From Actinoplanes aureus (GTDB lineage: Bacteria; Actinomycetota; Actinomycetes; Mycobacteriales; Micromonosporaceae), in contig NZ_JADQTO010000025.1 in NCBI RefSeq assembly GCF_015704865.1, positions 59,676-123,675 on the forward strand: a stretch of 64,000 nt of DNA, given 5' to 3'. Positions 42,567 through 51,469 of the stretch are shown piece after piece (position 1 is the stretch's first letter; the number at the start of each line of letters is the position of its first letter). The translations under genes were made by a program, and so were the position numbers. The notes under the pieces are model-generated. The model ran no database searches, had not been told where the DNA came from, and saw nothing but the letters and a program-made list of their open reading frames with translations.

Positions 42567-45280
42567 CCGCCGTCAAACCCGCGGTCGAGGAGCCGCGCTG
42601 GTACGACGTCCCGACCCAGGACGCGGCGCGGCGGCTGGAGGTGGATCCGGGGCGCGGGCTGGACGCCGAGGAGGCGGACCGGCGGCTGGCCCGGTACGGC
42701 CCCAACGAACTGCCGGTCGAGACGCCGCCGAGCCGGTGGGTGGTCGCGCGCGGCCAGCTGGCCAATCCGATGAACATCATGCTGTTGATCGTCGGCGCGG
42801 CGAGCCTGGTCATCGGGGAGGTGCCGACCGCTCTGGTGGTGCTGGCCCTGGTGGGCTTCAACGTCGTCGTGGGCACGAACCAGGAGATGAAGGCGCGCGC
42901 GAGCGTGGAGGCGCTGGCCCAGCTGCAGGTGCCGTCGGCCCGGGTACGGCGTGACGGCCTGACCGAGCAGATCGACTCGACGAGGCTCGTGCCGGGTGAC
43001 GTCGTGCTGCTGGAGGCGGGCGATGTCGTCCCGGCCGACGGGCGGATCCTGGTGTCGGCCTCCCTGGAGGTGCAGGAGGCCGCGCTCACCGGGGAGAGCG
43101 CCCCCGTTCCCAAGGACCGCACCACTCTGCCCGGCGGGGATCGGGCGCTCGGCGACCGTACCAATCTGGTCTTCCAGAACACGCAGGTCACCCGGGGCAC
43201 GGCGACGTTCGTGGTGACCGCCACCGGTCAGGCGACCCAGATGGGCCAGATCGCCGACATGGTGACCGCCACGAAGCGGACCCGCTCGCCGCTGCAACGC
43301 GAGCTCGACGGCATGACCAAGATCTTCGGCCTGATCGCCTGGCTCGCCGTCGCGGTGATCGCGGTCTTCGGCATCGCCCGCGGCCAGGAGACCAGCACGC
43401 TGGTGCTGTTGTGCGTGTCGACCGCGATCTCGGCGATACCCGACGGCCTGCCCACCTTCGTGCAGGCCATGCTCTCCTCCGGGGCGCGGCGGCTGGCGGC
43501 GTTGAAAGCGGTGGTCAAGTCGCTGACCGACGTCGAGACCCTGGGCGGTACGACGGTCATCAACAGCGACAAGACCGGCACGCTGACGATGAACGCGATG
43601 ACGGCCACCACGATGCTCGCTGGCGGCCAGTGGTTCCGCATCGAAGGGGCCGGCTACCGCAAGACCGGCCAGATCCTCGGCGTGGCCGGCGGGCAGGCGC
43701 CGGACTTCCACCGGCTCGCGCTCGGGCTGACCCTCTGCACCGACGCCACGGTCGCCGACGACGGGACGGTGATCGGTGATCCGACCGAGGCGGCCTTCGT
43801 GGTGCTCGCCGCGAAGATGGGCGTCGACGCCGAGCAGACCCGTACGGCCATGCCGCGACGGGCCGAGGTGCCGTTCGACTCCGAGTACAAGTTCATGGCG
43901 ACGTTCCACGACCGGCCCGCCTCGCTGTCCGGCGGGATCCTGCACCAGCCGCACTTCGCCAGCGTGAAGGGCGCCCCCGACGTGGTGATCGAGCGGTGCG
44001 GCCAGGCTCTCTGGAACGGCGAGCTGGTGCCGATCGGCACCGTCCGCGACGAGCTCCTCGGCGCGGTCCGGCAGCTGTCCGAACGTGGGCTGCGGGTGCT
44101 CGGTTTCGCCGCCCGCGACCTCGGCGACGCCGCCATGTCCGCGGCGCTCGCCGACCCGATGTCCGCGGTCGACGACCTGGTCCTGGTTGCGCTCGTCGGG
44201 ATCATGGACCCGCTGCGTGCCGAGGCCAAGGCGGCCGTGCGGGTCGCCCTGGGCGCCGGGATCGACGTCCGGATGATCACCGGCGACCACACCGTCACGG
44301 CCCGTGCCATCGCCGACGACCTCGGTCTCGGCCGTGGCGTGATCACCGGCACCGAACTGGCCCGCCTGCCGGATCAGGAGGTCATCGACCGGCTTCCCGA
44401 ACTGCACGTGTTCGGGCGGGTGGCGCCGGAGGACAAGCTGCGGCTGGCCCGGCTCATGCAGGAGTCCGGCGAGGTGGTCGCGATGACCGGCGACGCGGTC
44501 AACGACGCGGCGGCGCTGAAACAGGCCGACGTCGGGGTCGCGATGGGCAGCGGCTCCGAGGTGTCGAAGCAGGCAGCCAAGATCGTGCTGACCGACGACA
44601 ACTTCGCCACCCTGGTCCGCGCCGTCGACTTGGGCCGCGACATCTACCGGCGGATCTCCGCGTACGTCAGGCTGCAGCTCACGATCCTGTCCGCGGTCCT
44701 TCAGCTGATGCTGTTCGCCACCATCCTCGACATCAACGACGGCATCGCGCTCTTCCCGCTCCAACTGCTGTTCGCCAAGTTCTTCGTGGTCGTCACCGTC
44801 GTGATCGGCTTCATCGTCGACGTGCCGGACCCCGGTGTCATGGAGCGCCCGCCGCGCCGGCCCGGCACGAAGATCGTCAACACGCCGCAGATCGTCCGAT
44901 GGGTCGTCTCCGGGTTCATCATCGCCGCCAGCGCCCTGGCCGTGCTGGTGTGGGGGCCCGACGAGCCGAGCACGACGGAGCCGTCCGCGGCCATGACGAT
45001 GGCCTTCGCCATCGTCTCGCTCAGCGCGGTCAACATCGGCCTGGTGATGCGGCGCGAACGCGAGGCGCCCTGGTCGTCGCCGGTCTTCCCGTACCTGGGC
45101 TGGATCATCGCCGGCTGGACGCTGACCTGGGCCGCCGTGGAGCTCGGCATGCTGCAGCGCCTGCTGGACACCACGTCGCTCGCCGGTACCCAGTGGCTGG
45201 TCGTGATCGGCCTCTCCCTGCTCGCACCCGCCGTGGTGGCGGTCGACAAGGTGATCCAGCTGTCGAGGCAGGCTAAATGA
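42563..45280 (+). CDS. P2-type cation-transporting ATPase
   Basis: A 905-residue P-type ATPase: N-terminal cation-ATPase domain (YDVPTQDAARRLEVDPGRGL), TGES near 177, phosphorylation site DKTGT with D336, KGAPD in the nucleotide domain, and hinge TGDAVNDAAALKQADVG near 643. The M4 motif is IPDGLP where Ca2+ pumps have PEGLP, and the hinge has GDAVND for GDGVND. The ten-helix layout suggests a Ca2+-, Mg2+- or Na+-type P2 pump, akin to mycobacterial CtpF by context (a DosR-regulon gene). GTG overlaps the PPK2 stop. Confidence 0.9.
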   Translation: MTAVKPAVEEPRWYDVPTQDAARRLEVDPGRGLDAEEADRRLARYGPNELPVETPPSRWVVARGQLANPMNIMLLIVGAASLVIGEVPTALVVLALVGFNVVVGTNQEMKARASVEALAQLQVPSARVRRDGLTEQIDSTRLVPGDVVLLEAGDVVPADGRILVSASLEVQEAALTGESAPVPKDRTTLPGGDRALGDRTNLVFQNTQVTRGTATFVVTATGQATQMGQIADMVTATKRTRSPLQRELDGMTKIFGLIAWLAVAVIAVFGIARGQETSTLVLLCVSTAISAIPDGLPTFVQAMLSSGARRLAALKAVVKSLTDVETLGGTTVINSDKTGTLTMNAMTATTMLAGGQWFRIEGAGYRKTGQILGVAGGQAPDFHRLALGLTLCTDATVADDGTVIGDPTEAAFVVLAAKMGVDAEQTRTAMPRRAEVPFDSEYKFMATFHDRPASLSGGILHQPHFASVKGAPDVVIERCGQALWNGELVPIGTVRDELLGAVRQLSERGLRVLGFAARDLGDAAMSAALADPMSAVDDLVLVALVGIMDPLRAEAKAAVRVALGAGIDVRMITGDHTVTARAIADDLGLGRGVITGTELARLPDQEVIDRLPELHVFGRVAPEDKLRLARLMQESGEVVAMTGDAVNDAAALKQADVGVAMGSGSEVSKQAAKIVLTDDNFATLVRAVDLGRDIYRRISAYVRLQLTILSAVLQLMLFATILDINDGIALFPLQLLFAKFFVVVTVVIGFIVDVPDPGVMERPPRRPGTKIVNTPQIVRWVVSGFIIAASALAVLVWGPDEPSTTEPSAAMTMAFAIVSLSAVNIGLVMRREREAPWSSPVFPYLGWIIAGWTLTWAAVELGMLQRLLDTTSLAGTQWLVVIGLSLLAPAVVAVDKVIQLSRQAK

Positions 45281-46073
45281 GGGCGGCGACGGCGGCGATC
45301 AGCTGAGGCCCGTCGAGCAGGGCGCGGTCGTTGTGGTCGGCGCCGTCGACGACGACCGCGGAGACGAGCCCGGCGGCGCGACCGGCGACCGCCGCGCTCT
45401 GTGCTGGCGGCACGACCGTGTCGGCGGTGCCGTAGACGACCACGGTCGGCACCTTGACCTGGGAGATCAGCGATGTGACCGGGAAGCGGTCGCGCAGCAG
45501 CCACCCGACCGGCAGGAACGGATAGTGCGCCCGCCCGGCCGTCGCCAGGTCCTCGAACGGGGACCGCAGCACCAGCCCGGCCGGCGGCTGCCGTACCGCC
45601 AGCGCGGTCACCACCGCGGCGCCGAGGCTCTCGCCGTAGTAGAGGACCGGCAGCCGGACCTGCTCCACGAGGTAGGCGAGCCCGGCGTCGGCGTCCCGGG
45701 CCAGCCCCTGCTCGCTGGGCGATCCCGGGTTGCCGCCGTAGCCGCGGTACTCCAGTAGCAGCACGGTCAGCCCGAGCCGGGCGAGCGCCTCGCCGAGCGG
45801 GAGACGACCGTACCGATTGCCCGCGTTGCCGGGTGCCACGAGCACGGCGAGGCGGCGGTCCGGCGTACCCGGCATGGGTTTGATCAACCAGGCACCCAGC
45901 CGCAGCCCGTCGGACGTGCGCAGGGTGACCTCGCTCGCGCCGGCCGCCTGCGGCGGCGCCGCGCGGTCCGGGAAGTAGATCAGCTTGCGCTGCACGGCCC
46001 AGGCCAAGATCAAGATCAAAACCAGGGCGATCAGTACGGCCACAGCACCGCGCACCAGAGCCCTCCTCCCCAT
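45273..46073 (-). CDS. Alpha/beta hydrolase (BEM46-like)
   Basis: A 266-residue hydrolase with an N-terminal membrane anchor (GAVAVLIALVLILILAWAV) and the BEM46/ABHD13 pattern: KLIYFPDR, LLEYRGYGGNPGSPSE, nucleophile elbow YGESLGAAV with predicted Ser, acid in YGTADTVVPP and catalytic His in DGADHND. Substrate unknown. ATG 46073 is preceded by GCGGAGAA; an ATG 47 nt upstream is out of preference because of the promoter region. Overlaps the ATPase 3' end by 8 bp. Confidence 0.87.
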   Translation of the reverse strand: MGRRALVRGAVAVLIALVLILILAWAVQRKLIYFPDRAAPPQAAGASEVTLRTSDGLRLGAWLIKPMPGTPDRRLAVLVAPGNAGNRYGRLPLGEALARLGLTVLLLEYRGYGGNPGSPSEQGLARDADAGLAYLVEQVRLPVLYYGESLGAAVVTALAVRQPPAGLVLRSPFEDLATAGRAHYPFLPVGWLLRDRFPVTSLISQVKVPTVVVYGTADTVVPPAQSAAVAGRAAGLVSAVVVDGADHNDRALLDGPQLIAAVAALI

Positions 46074-46127
46074 CCCGTCATTCTCCGCCGCCGGTGGATT
46101 GATGCGCCCGGATGTCACCATGATCGC

Positions 46128-46646
46128 GTGGACTTCCGGGAGATGTGTGCGCACCTGGCATTGATCTTTGTGGCGTGCGGTTTCGCGGGTTCGGTGCTGG
46201 TGGACGCCGGTCGGGCCGTGGTCTACCGGAACACCTGGTTCGAGGGGGTGGCGACCGTCGAGCAGGTCAACGTGAGCGACGCCGGCCGGACCTACCGCCT
46301 CTCCTTCCCGTGGAAGGGTGAGATGCGCCAGGCGTGGACCGAGCGGGACGCCGGGGACCCGCAGCCCGGTGACCGGATCCAGGTCTACATCAACGAGGAC
46401 GATCTGACGTCGGTGGCGATGGAGGGCTGGGCCTGGGACAACCGGTTCCAATACCTGGCCCGGCTCGCGGCCGCGGGCCTGGTCTCGCTGGGTGTGGCCC
46501 TGCGCGTGCGGTACCTGTGGCGCAAGCCGGAGCCACCGCGTCGCATCCTGCGGCCGCGCGGGAACCCGGGTCTCCGGCGGCCGCCCGCACGCAAGCGGCG
46601 ACGCCGGTCGACGATCAGGCGGGGGTCCGGGCCGTCACATCGTTAG
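46128..46646 (+). CDS. Membrane protein of unknown function (DUF3592-like)
   Basis: A 172-residue protein: membrane helix near 8-28 (LALIFVACGFAGSVLVDAG), a small beta domain (FEGVATVEQVNVSDAGRTYRLSFPWKGE, GDRIQVYINEDD), a second membrane helix near 115-132 and a very basic tail (RRPPARKRRRRSTIRR). The layout resembles DUF3592 proteins, without certainty. GTG start, no clear ribosome site. Its end abuts the iron box. Confidence 0.65.
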   Translation: MDFREMCAHLALIFVACGFAGSVLVDAGRAVVYRNTWFEGVATVEQVNVSDAGRTYRLSFPWKGEMRQAWTERDAGDPQPGDRIQVYINEDDLTSVAMEGWAWDNRFQYLARLAAAGLVSLGVALRVRYLWRKPEPPRRILRPRGNPGLRRPPARKRRRRSTIRRGSGPSHR

Positions 46647-46661
46647 GCTAGCCTTACCTTC
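46643..46661 (+). promoter_or_regulatory. Iron box (IdeR/DtxR type)
   Basis: TTAGGCTAGCCTTACCTTC matches 17 of 19 positions of the classical IdeR/DtxR consensus TWAGGTWAGSCTWACCTWA. It lies 28 nt before the GTG of the AraC gene, ideal for iron-dependent repression of that gene and the siderophore-interacting protein gene. The match is by eye against the known consensus. Confidence 0.8.
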
Positions 46662-46688
46662 ACTCGTGGTCGGCGGGGAGAGGGTGCG

Positions 46689-47144
46689 GTGGTGACGGAC
46701 ACGGCGATTCTGGTCGAAGTGCGGGACGCGAAGCTGTTCGCCCTGCTCTCCGGATTGCGCGGCAGCCGGCTGGCGGTTCCCGAGCCGCGCAGCCCGATCG
46801 CCCGCGCGGTCGCCGGCTCCCTCGCCGAGACGCCCGGGGACCAGCGCACCGCCACCGAGTGGGCGGCCCTGCACTTCACCAGCTCCACCAGCCTGCGCCG
46901 GGCGTTCCGCGCGGAGAGCGGGCTGTCCTTCACCGAGTGGCGCACCCGGCTGCGGCTCAACCACTCACTCGACCTGCTGGCGAAGGGGATGCTGGTCGGC
47001 GCTGTCGCCGCCCGGGTGGGCTTCACCAGCGCCAACGGCTACATCCTGGCGTTCCGGCGGCACTTCGGTGAGACGCCGGGCGCGTACATCGCCCGTCGCA
47101 GCAGCTCCGGAGGTCCGATACATGGCCAGCTTCAAGGTTCGTAA
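46689..47144 (+). CDS. AraC family transcriptional regulator
   Basis: A 151-residue short AraC regulator. Residues 55-140 hold the double HTH (TATEWAALHFTSSTSLRRAFRAESG, then AVAARVGFTSANGYILAFRRHFGETPGAYI). The N-terminal half is too short for a full sensing domain, so it may act with a ligand-free or truncated sensor. GTG GTG gives two possible starts. It overlaps the siderophore-interacting protein gene by 23 bp, so they form an iron-regulated pair. Confidence 0.87.
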   Translation: MVTDTAILVEVRDAKLFALLSGLRGSRLAVPEPRSPIARAVAGSLAETPGDQRTATEWAALHFTSSTSLRRAFRAESGLSFTEWRTRLRLNHSLDLLAKGMLVGAVAARVGFTSANGYILAFRRHFGETPGAYIARRSSSGGPIHGQLQGS

Positions 47145-47940
47145 GGCGGTCGACCCGCACGTGCTCATGCTCGAGGTGGCCGGCGGCGAGCGGGTCTCGC
47201 CCAACGTGGTGCGGGTGACCCTCGGCGGCGAAGGCCTCGGCAGGTTCACGCCGCTCGGCTTCGACCAGTGGTTCCGTCTCTTCCTGCCCCGCCCGGGACA
47301 GGACACCCTGAAGCTGCCGACCGCCACCTCCGGCCTCTGGTACGCGCAGTACCTGGCCACCGCGAAGCAGAAGCGGCCGTACGTGCGCAACTACACGGTC
47401 CGCGCCTACCGCGCCGAACAGCGCGAACTCGACGTGGACTTCGTCATCCACCGGGAGGCGGACGGCAGCTGCGGCCCGGCCGCCTCGTTCGCGCTGAACG
47501 CCAAGCCCGGTGACCAGGTCGGCCTGCTGGACCAGGGGATCGGCTACAACCCGCGGCACGAGCACGACTGGACGCTGCTGATCGCCGACGAGACCGGCCT
47601 GCCCGCGGTGGCCGGCATCTGCGAGTCACTGCCCGGGGACGCGAAGGGCCTGGCCATTGTGGAGTTGCCGTCGGCCGAGGACCGGCAGGAGTTCCGGGTG
47701 CCGGCGGGCGTCGAGCTGCACTGGGTGCCCCGCGACGGGGCGGGCGGGGTGCCGGGCGGGCTGGCCATGTCCCGCCTCCGCGAGACCCAGCTGCTGGGCG
47801 GGACCGTCTACGCGTACCTGGTGGGTGAGTCGGCGCTGGTCACCGGCGGCCGCCGCCACCTGGTCGAGGAACTGCGGGTGCCCAAGAACCAGGTGGACTT
47901 CATCGGCTACTGGCGGCACGGCCGGCCGGCCGGCACCTGA
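47122..47940 (+). CDS. Siderophore-interacting protein (ferric-siderophore reductase)
   Basis: A 272-residue SIP-family flavin reductase, which releases iron from siderophores using NAD(P)H and FAD. The FAD-binding RPYVRNYTVRAYR is near 92-104, the pyridine-nucleotide domain contains IADETGLPAVAGI, and the typical ending YWRHGRP is present. CGGAGG precedes the ATG. The iron box upstream of the partner AraC gene indicates iron repression. Cytosolic. Confidence 0.92.
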   Translation: MASFKVRKAVDPHVLMLEVAGGERVSPNVVRVTLGGEGLGRFTPLGFDQWFRLFLPRPGQDTLKLPTATSGLWYAQYLATAKQKRPYVRNYTVRAYRAEQRELDVDFVIHREADGSCGPAASFALNAKPGDQVGLLDQGIGYNPRHEHDWTLLIADETGLPAVAGICESLPGDAKGLAIVELPSAEDRQEFRVPAGVELHWVPRDGAGGVPGGLAMSRLRETQLLGGTVYAYLVGESALVTGGRRHLVEELRVPKNQVDFIGYWRHGRPAGT

Positions 47941-47952
47941 GGCCGCCGCCGG

Positions 47953-49398
47953 TCAGCGGGGCAGCGTCACGGTGAACCGGGTGCCGCCGCCCGGCCCCGG
48001 TTCGGCGGCGATGGTGCCACCGTGCGCCTCGACGATCGCCTTGGTGACGGCCAGCCCCAGCCCGGTGCCCTTGATCTTGCGGTCGGTCGCGGTGCTGGCC
48101 CGGAAGAACCGGGTGAACAGCTGCGCGTACTGCTCGGCCGGGATGCCGATCCCGGTGTCGGTGACCGCCACGACGACCGTGGTGTCGGTGGCGCCGGCGG
48201 TGACGGTCACCGTGCCGCCGGCCGGCGTGTACTTGATCGCGTTGGAGAGCAGGTTGTCCAGCACCTGCCGCAGCCGGGCGGCGTCGCCCGGCACCACCGG
48301 TAGCGCGCCGATCTCGGCGACCAGGGTGACCGGCCGGGCGTCCGCGTTGCGCTGATGCTCCTGTACGGCCTGGCGCAGCAGCCGCTCCGGTCGCAGCGGC
48401 CGGGGGTCGATCGCGGTGTGCCCGTTCTCCAGCCGGGCCAGATCGAGCAGGTCCTCGACCAGGTGCACCAGGTGGGCGCTGGTGCGCTCGATGACGGCCA
48501 GTTCCGGCCGCCAGGCCAGTTCCGGCTCCTCCAGCAGCGACTCGGTGTACGCCGCGATGATCGCGATCGGGTTGCGCAGCTCGTGGCTGACGACGGCGAC
48601 CAGCTCGTCCTTCATCCGGTCCAGTTCCTCCAGCCGGCGCATCTGCTGCTCCCGCTGGTCGGCCAGTTCCCGCCGCTCGGTGACGTTGGTGCTGATCCCG
48701 TCGACGTAGAGGTGGCCGTCCTCTATCCGGGGCATACCCCGGGTCCACACCCACCGGATCCGCCCGTCCACCCCGATCACCCGGCACTCGATCTCACCGG
48801 CCCGGCCGGCGGTCATCTGGTCGCGGAACCCGGCGAAGGCGTCCAGGTCGTCCGGGTGTATCCGCTCCGTCTGCTCGTCCGCGCCGTGGGTTTCGCCGCC
48901 GAACACGCCGGTCGCGCCCGGCGTGATGAACACCGGCCGGACGTGCGCGTCCGGCATGATCTCGACCGTCCAGATGCAGTCGTTGACGTTCTGGACGACC
49001 CGGTTCAGATCGCGCCGCGCGGCGGCCAGTGCCAGCGTCAGGTCCTCGGCGCGGCGGCGCTCCACGAAACGGCCGACCTGCGCGGCGATGTCGTGCAGCA
49101 CGGTCAGCACGTCGTCGTCGCGGGGCACCTCGGTGCCGGTCAGGAAGGTGAGCACTCCGGCCACCTGGTGTTCGCCGTGCACCGGCAGGCCGATCGCGGT
49201 GCTGATCCACAGCTCGGCGCCCCGCGCCCAGACCGCGCCCGGCAGCCCCTCACCGCGGCGGAAGCTCACCGCTTCGTGGCCGGCCTCCGCCTGCGACCAG
49301 CCGCCGGCCCGTTCGATCACCTCGCGTTCCTCGTCGACCTCCCAGTACTCGGCGCGCACCCAGTCCAACTCGGTGGCGACCGCGGTGGCCGCCGCCAC
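47953..49398 (-). CDS. Sensor histidine kinase, C-terminal part (frameshifted)
   Basis: The distal part of a hybrid-architecture sensor. It starts within a GAF domain (ATAVATELDWVRAEYWEV, GLPGAVWARGAELWIS), then a PAS domain (VNDCIWTVEIMPDAHVRPVFITPG to VTERRELADQ), HisKA with VSHELRNPIAIIAAYTESLL, and HATPase with DNLLSNAIKYTP, DTGIGIP and GTGLGLAVTKAIVEAHGG. The preceding protein part is in another frame (49250-50281), and joining them by one base near 49450 gives a continuous kinase. No response regulator gene is adjacent. Confidence 0.85.
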   Translation of the reverse strand: MAAATAVATELDWVRAEYWEVDEEREVIERAGGWSQAEAGHEAVSFRRGEGLPGAVWARGAELWISTAIGLPVHGEHQVAGVLTFLTGTEVPRDDDVLTVLHDIAAQVGRFVERRRAEDLTLALAAARRDLNRVVQNVNDCIWTVEIMPDAHVRPVFITPGATGVFGGETHGADEQTERIHPDDLDAFAGFRDQMTAGRAGEIECRVIGVDGRIRWVWTRGMPRIEDGHLYVDGISTNVTERRELADQREQQMRRLEELDRMKDELVAVVSHELRNPIAIIAAYTESLLEEPELAWRPELAVIERTSAHLVHLVEDLLDLARLENGHTAIDPRPLRPERLLRQAVQEHQRNADARPVTLVAEIGALPVVPGDAARLRQVLDNLLSNAIKYTPAGGTVTVTAGATDTTVVVAVTDTGIGIPAEQYAQLFTRFFRASTATDRKIKGTGLGLAVTKAIVEAHGGTIAAEPGPGGGTRFTVTLPR

Positions 49399-50281
49399 GG
49401 CCGCCTCCCGGGCCGAGGTCGCTTCGGAGAGTGCCTGGGCGACGGCGTGCCCGGCAGCGGCGCAGCATCTCGGCGCGGTGCGCCTCGGTGACCTCGTGCA
49501 TGGCGACGACGGCGCCGAGGCGCCGGCCGTCCGGGGTGTCGATCGGCCGGGCGTTGGCCAGGAAGCGGCGCGGCGCCCGCTCCGGCGTGCGGATCACCAT
49601 CTCCTCGTGCTGCACGGACTCTCCGGCGTACGCGCGAGCCAGCGGCACCTCGTCCGGGCTCATCCGGGTACGGCCGTCCGCCCGGTACAGGTGGTAGGTG
49701 GTGGCCCACGCCTCCGCGCCGACCGTCCGCAGCCCGAGCCCGTGGATCTCCCGCATCGCCGGGTTGAACTGGGCCAGCCGCCCGTCGCTGCCGCACGCCG
49801 CCACCCCGGTGTCCAGGCTGTTCAGCAACGCCTGGAGGAACGCACGCTCCTGTTCCCGCTCGAACGCGTCGGATCCGCTGTCCGAGGCGACGAGCGCCTC
49901 GGCCGCGGCGGCCAGGTCCGCCAGGTTCGCCAGGTCCTCGTCGGTCCACCGGCGCGGCACGATGTCGGTCACGAAGAACGTGCCGACCGCCGCGCCGTCC
50001 GCCCCGCGCAGTGGATGACCGGCGTAGGCGACCACGTGCTGACCCTCGCCGGACGCCGTGCTGACCCGGTGGTCGGCCCGGGCGTCGGTGACGATCAGCG
50101 GTGCGTTCTCGGCGTGCACGTAACGGCTGGCCGGATGCCGGGCCGGCCGCCGGGGGTCGCCCGGCAGGAACACCCCGGCCATCGGCGCGCGCAGCACCCT
50201 GGCCGCCGCCCGGGTCAGCCGATCCAGCGCGGGCGTCTCCGTTCGCGTGCCCCTCGCCAGGTCGTTCTCACCTGCCGTCAC
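49250..50281 (-). CDS. Sensor histidine kinase, N-terminal part (frameshifted)
   Basis: About 280 meaningful residues: a GAF domain (ALDRLTRAAARVLRAPMAGVFL to DLAAAAEALV) and a PAS domain (LLNSLDTGVAACGSDGRLAQFNPAMREI to VVAMHEVTEAHRAEMLRR). After MLRRCRAR the frame turns into Arg/Gly-rich nonsense, while the proper continuation VAQALSEATSAREAA is read in the neighbouring frame and runs into 47953-49398. So a single-base indel near 49450 breaks a ~770-residue GAF-PAS-GAF-PAS-HisKA-HATPase kinase, either a real mutation or a sequencing error. Confidence 0.75.
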   Translation of the reverse strand: MTAGENDLARGTRTETPALDRLTRAAARVLRAPMAGVFLPGDPRRPARHPASRYVHAENAPLIVTDARADHRVSTASGEGQHVVAYAGHPLRGADGAAVGTFFVTDIVPRRWTDEDLANLADLAAAAEALVASDSGSDAFEREQERAFLQALLNSLDTGVAACGSDGRLAQFNPAMREIHGLGLRTVGAEAWATTYHLYRADGRTRMSPDEVPLARAYAGESVQHEEMVIRTPERAPRRFLANARPIDTPDGRRLGAVVAMHEVTEAHRAEMLRRCRARRRPGTLRSDLGPGGGRGGGHRGRHRVGLGARRVLGGRRGTRGDRTGRRLVAGGGRPRSGELPPR

Positions 50282-50364
50282 CCCATCCCGATCGGCCGCC
50301 GAAAGCGGTCACTGAGTTCCGGCGGATGTTTCCGGTGACGGCCGTCTCAGCGGCGCTAGGAATT

Positions 50365-50370
50365 TAAAAT
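50365..50370 (+). promoter_or_regulatory. A/T-rich -10 element
   Basis: TAAAAT lies in a 12-bp run of A and T (50361-50372), exceptional in this GC-rich sequence, and fits the actinobacterial TANNNT consensus. It would start a transcript about 65 nt before the NmrA gene. Confidence 0.5.
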
Positions 50371-50440
50371 TTGAAGGACCGGTTGTGGTGATCTGCGAGC
50401 GCCGATCAGGCCCCGCACCGGATACAGGGGAGTGAGCAAC

Positions 50441-51388
50441 ATGAGCGAGAAGAAGATCATCGCGGTTGTCGGCGCCACCGGGTCGCAGGGCGGCGGACTG
50501 GTGCGGGCCATCCTGGCCGACCCCGACGGTGGATTCGCGGTGCGCGCCCTGACCCGGGATGTCACCTCGCCCAAGGCGCAGGAGCTGGTCAAGCTCGGCG
50601 CCGAGGTGGTGCAGGCGGACAACTATGACCCGGAGAGCCTGGAGCGGGCGTTCGCCGGAGCGTACGGCGCCTTCCTGGTGACGAACTTCTGGGCGCACAT
50701 GTCGGCTGCCAAGGAGCTCGAGGAGGCCGCCAACCTGGCCGGCGCCGCGAAGCGGGCCGGACTGCGACACGTCGTCTGGTCGACCCTGGAGGACACCCGC
50801 GACCACATCGCGGTCGACAACGACCGGATGCCGACGCTGCAGGAGAAGTACAACGTCCCGCACTTCGACGCCAAGGCCGAGGCGGACGAGCTGTTCCGCG
50901 CGGCGGGAGTGCCGACCACCTTCCTGCGCACCACCTTCTACTGGGAGAACCTGGCCAACGGCTGGGGCGCCACCCGCGACGAGAACGGCGTGCTCACACT
51001 CGCCCTGCCGATGGGCGAGAGCAGGCTCGCCGGGATCGCGGTCGAGGACATCGGCAAGACCGCCTACGCGATCCTCAAGGCGGGCGCCTCGTACGCCGGG
51101 CGTACCGTCCACATCGCCGGCGAGCACCTGACCGGTGAGCAGGTCGCCGCGGGCCTGAGCCGGGCCGTCGGCGAGCCGGTCGTCTACCGTCCGCTCACCC
51201 ACGACGCCTACCGGAACCTGGGCTTTCCGGGCGCCGACGAGGCGGGCAACATGCTCCAGTACTACACCGAGTTCGAGGACTACTTCACCGGCGTCCGCGA
51301 CCTGGACGAGGTCCGCAAGCTCAACCCCGAGCTGCAGACCTTCGACCAGTGGCTGGACGCCAACGGTCACACCATCCCCACCGCCTGA
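50441..51388 (+). CDS. NmrA/HSCARG family NAD(P)-binding protein
   Basis: A 315-residue atypical short-chain dehydrogenase-like protein. The NAD(P)-binding Rossmann motif is VVGATGSQGGG (about residues 9-19), followed by RALTRD and QADNYDPESLERAF; no canonical catalytic YxxxK is evident, consistent with a redox sensor rather than an enzyme. ATG 50441 is chosen because GGGGAG lies 8 nt upstream; a GTG three codons earlier is too close to it. Confidence 0.88.
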   Translation: MSEKKIIAVVGATGSQGGGLVRAILADPDGGFAVRALTRDVTSPKAQELVKLGAEVVQADNYDPESLERAFAGAYGAFLVTNFWAHMSAAKELEEAANLAGAAKRAGLRHVVWSTLEDTRDHIAVDNDRMPTLQEKYNVPHFDAKAEADELFRAAGVPTTFLRTTFYWENLANGWGATRDENGVLTLALPMGESRLAGIAVEDIGKTAYAILKAGASYAGRTVHIAGEHLTGEQVAAGLSRAVGEPVVYRPLTHDAYRNLGFPGADEAGNMLQYYTEFEDYFTGVRDLDEVRKLNPELQTFDQWLDANGHTIPTA

Positions 51389-51457
51389 CGCTACCGGCCG
51401 CCGGCGCCGACTCACCTAGCCTCCTAGGACGGGTGCGGGCGGTGCCGGGGGTCGCGC

Positions 51458-51463
51458 TACAGT
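51458..51463 (+). promoter_or_regulatory. -10 element of a leaderless GNAT transcript
   Basis: TACAGT fits TANNNT and ends 6 nt before the GTG at 51470, implying that transcription begins at the start codon. No Shine-Dalgarno is visible. Confidence 0.5.
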
Positions 51464-51469
51464 CCGGCT

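Noticed and set aside
46078..46120. Palindromic site between 46073 and 46128
   Set aside because: Only a TCATTC half-site is present; no partner at 5-bp spacing.
50283..50327. A further palindromic site upstream of the split kinase (TCACTG ... GGATGT)
   Set aside because: The half-sites are 9 bp apart instead of 5 and poorly matched.
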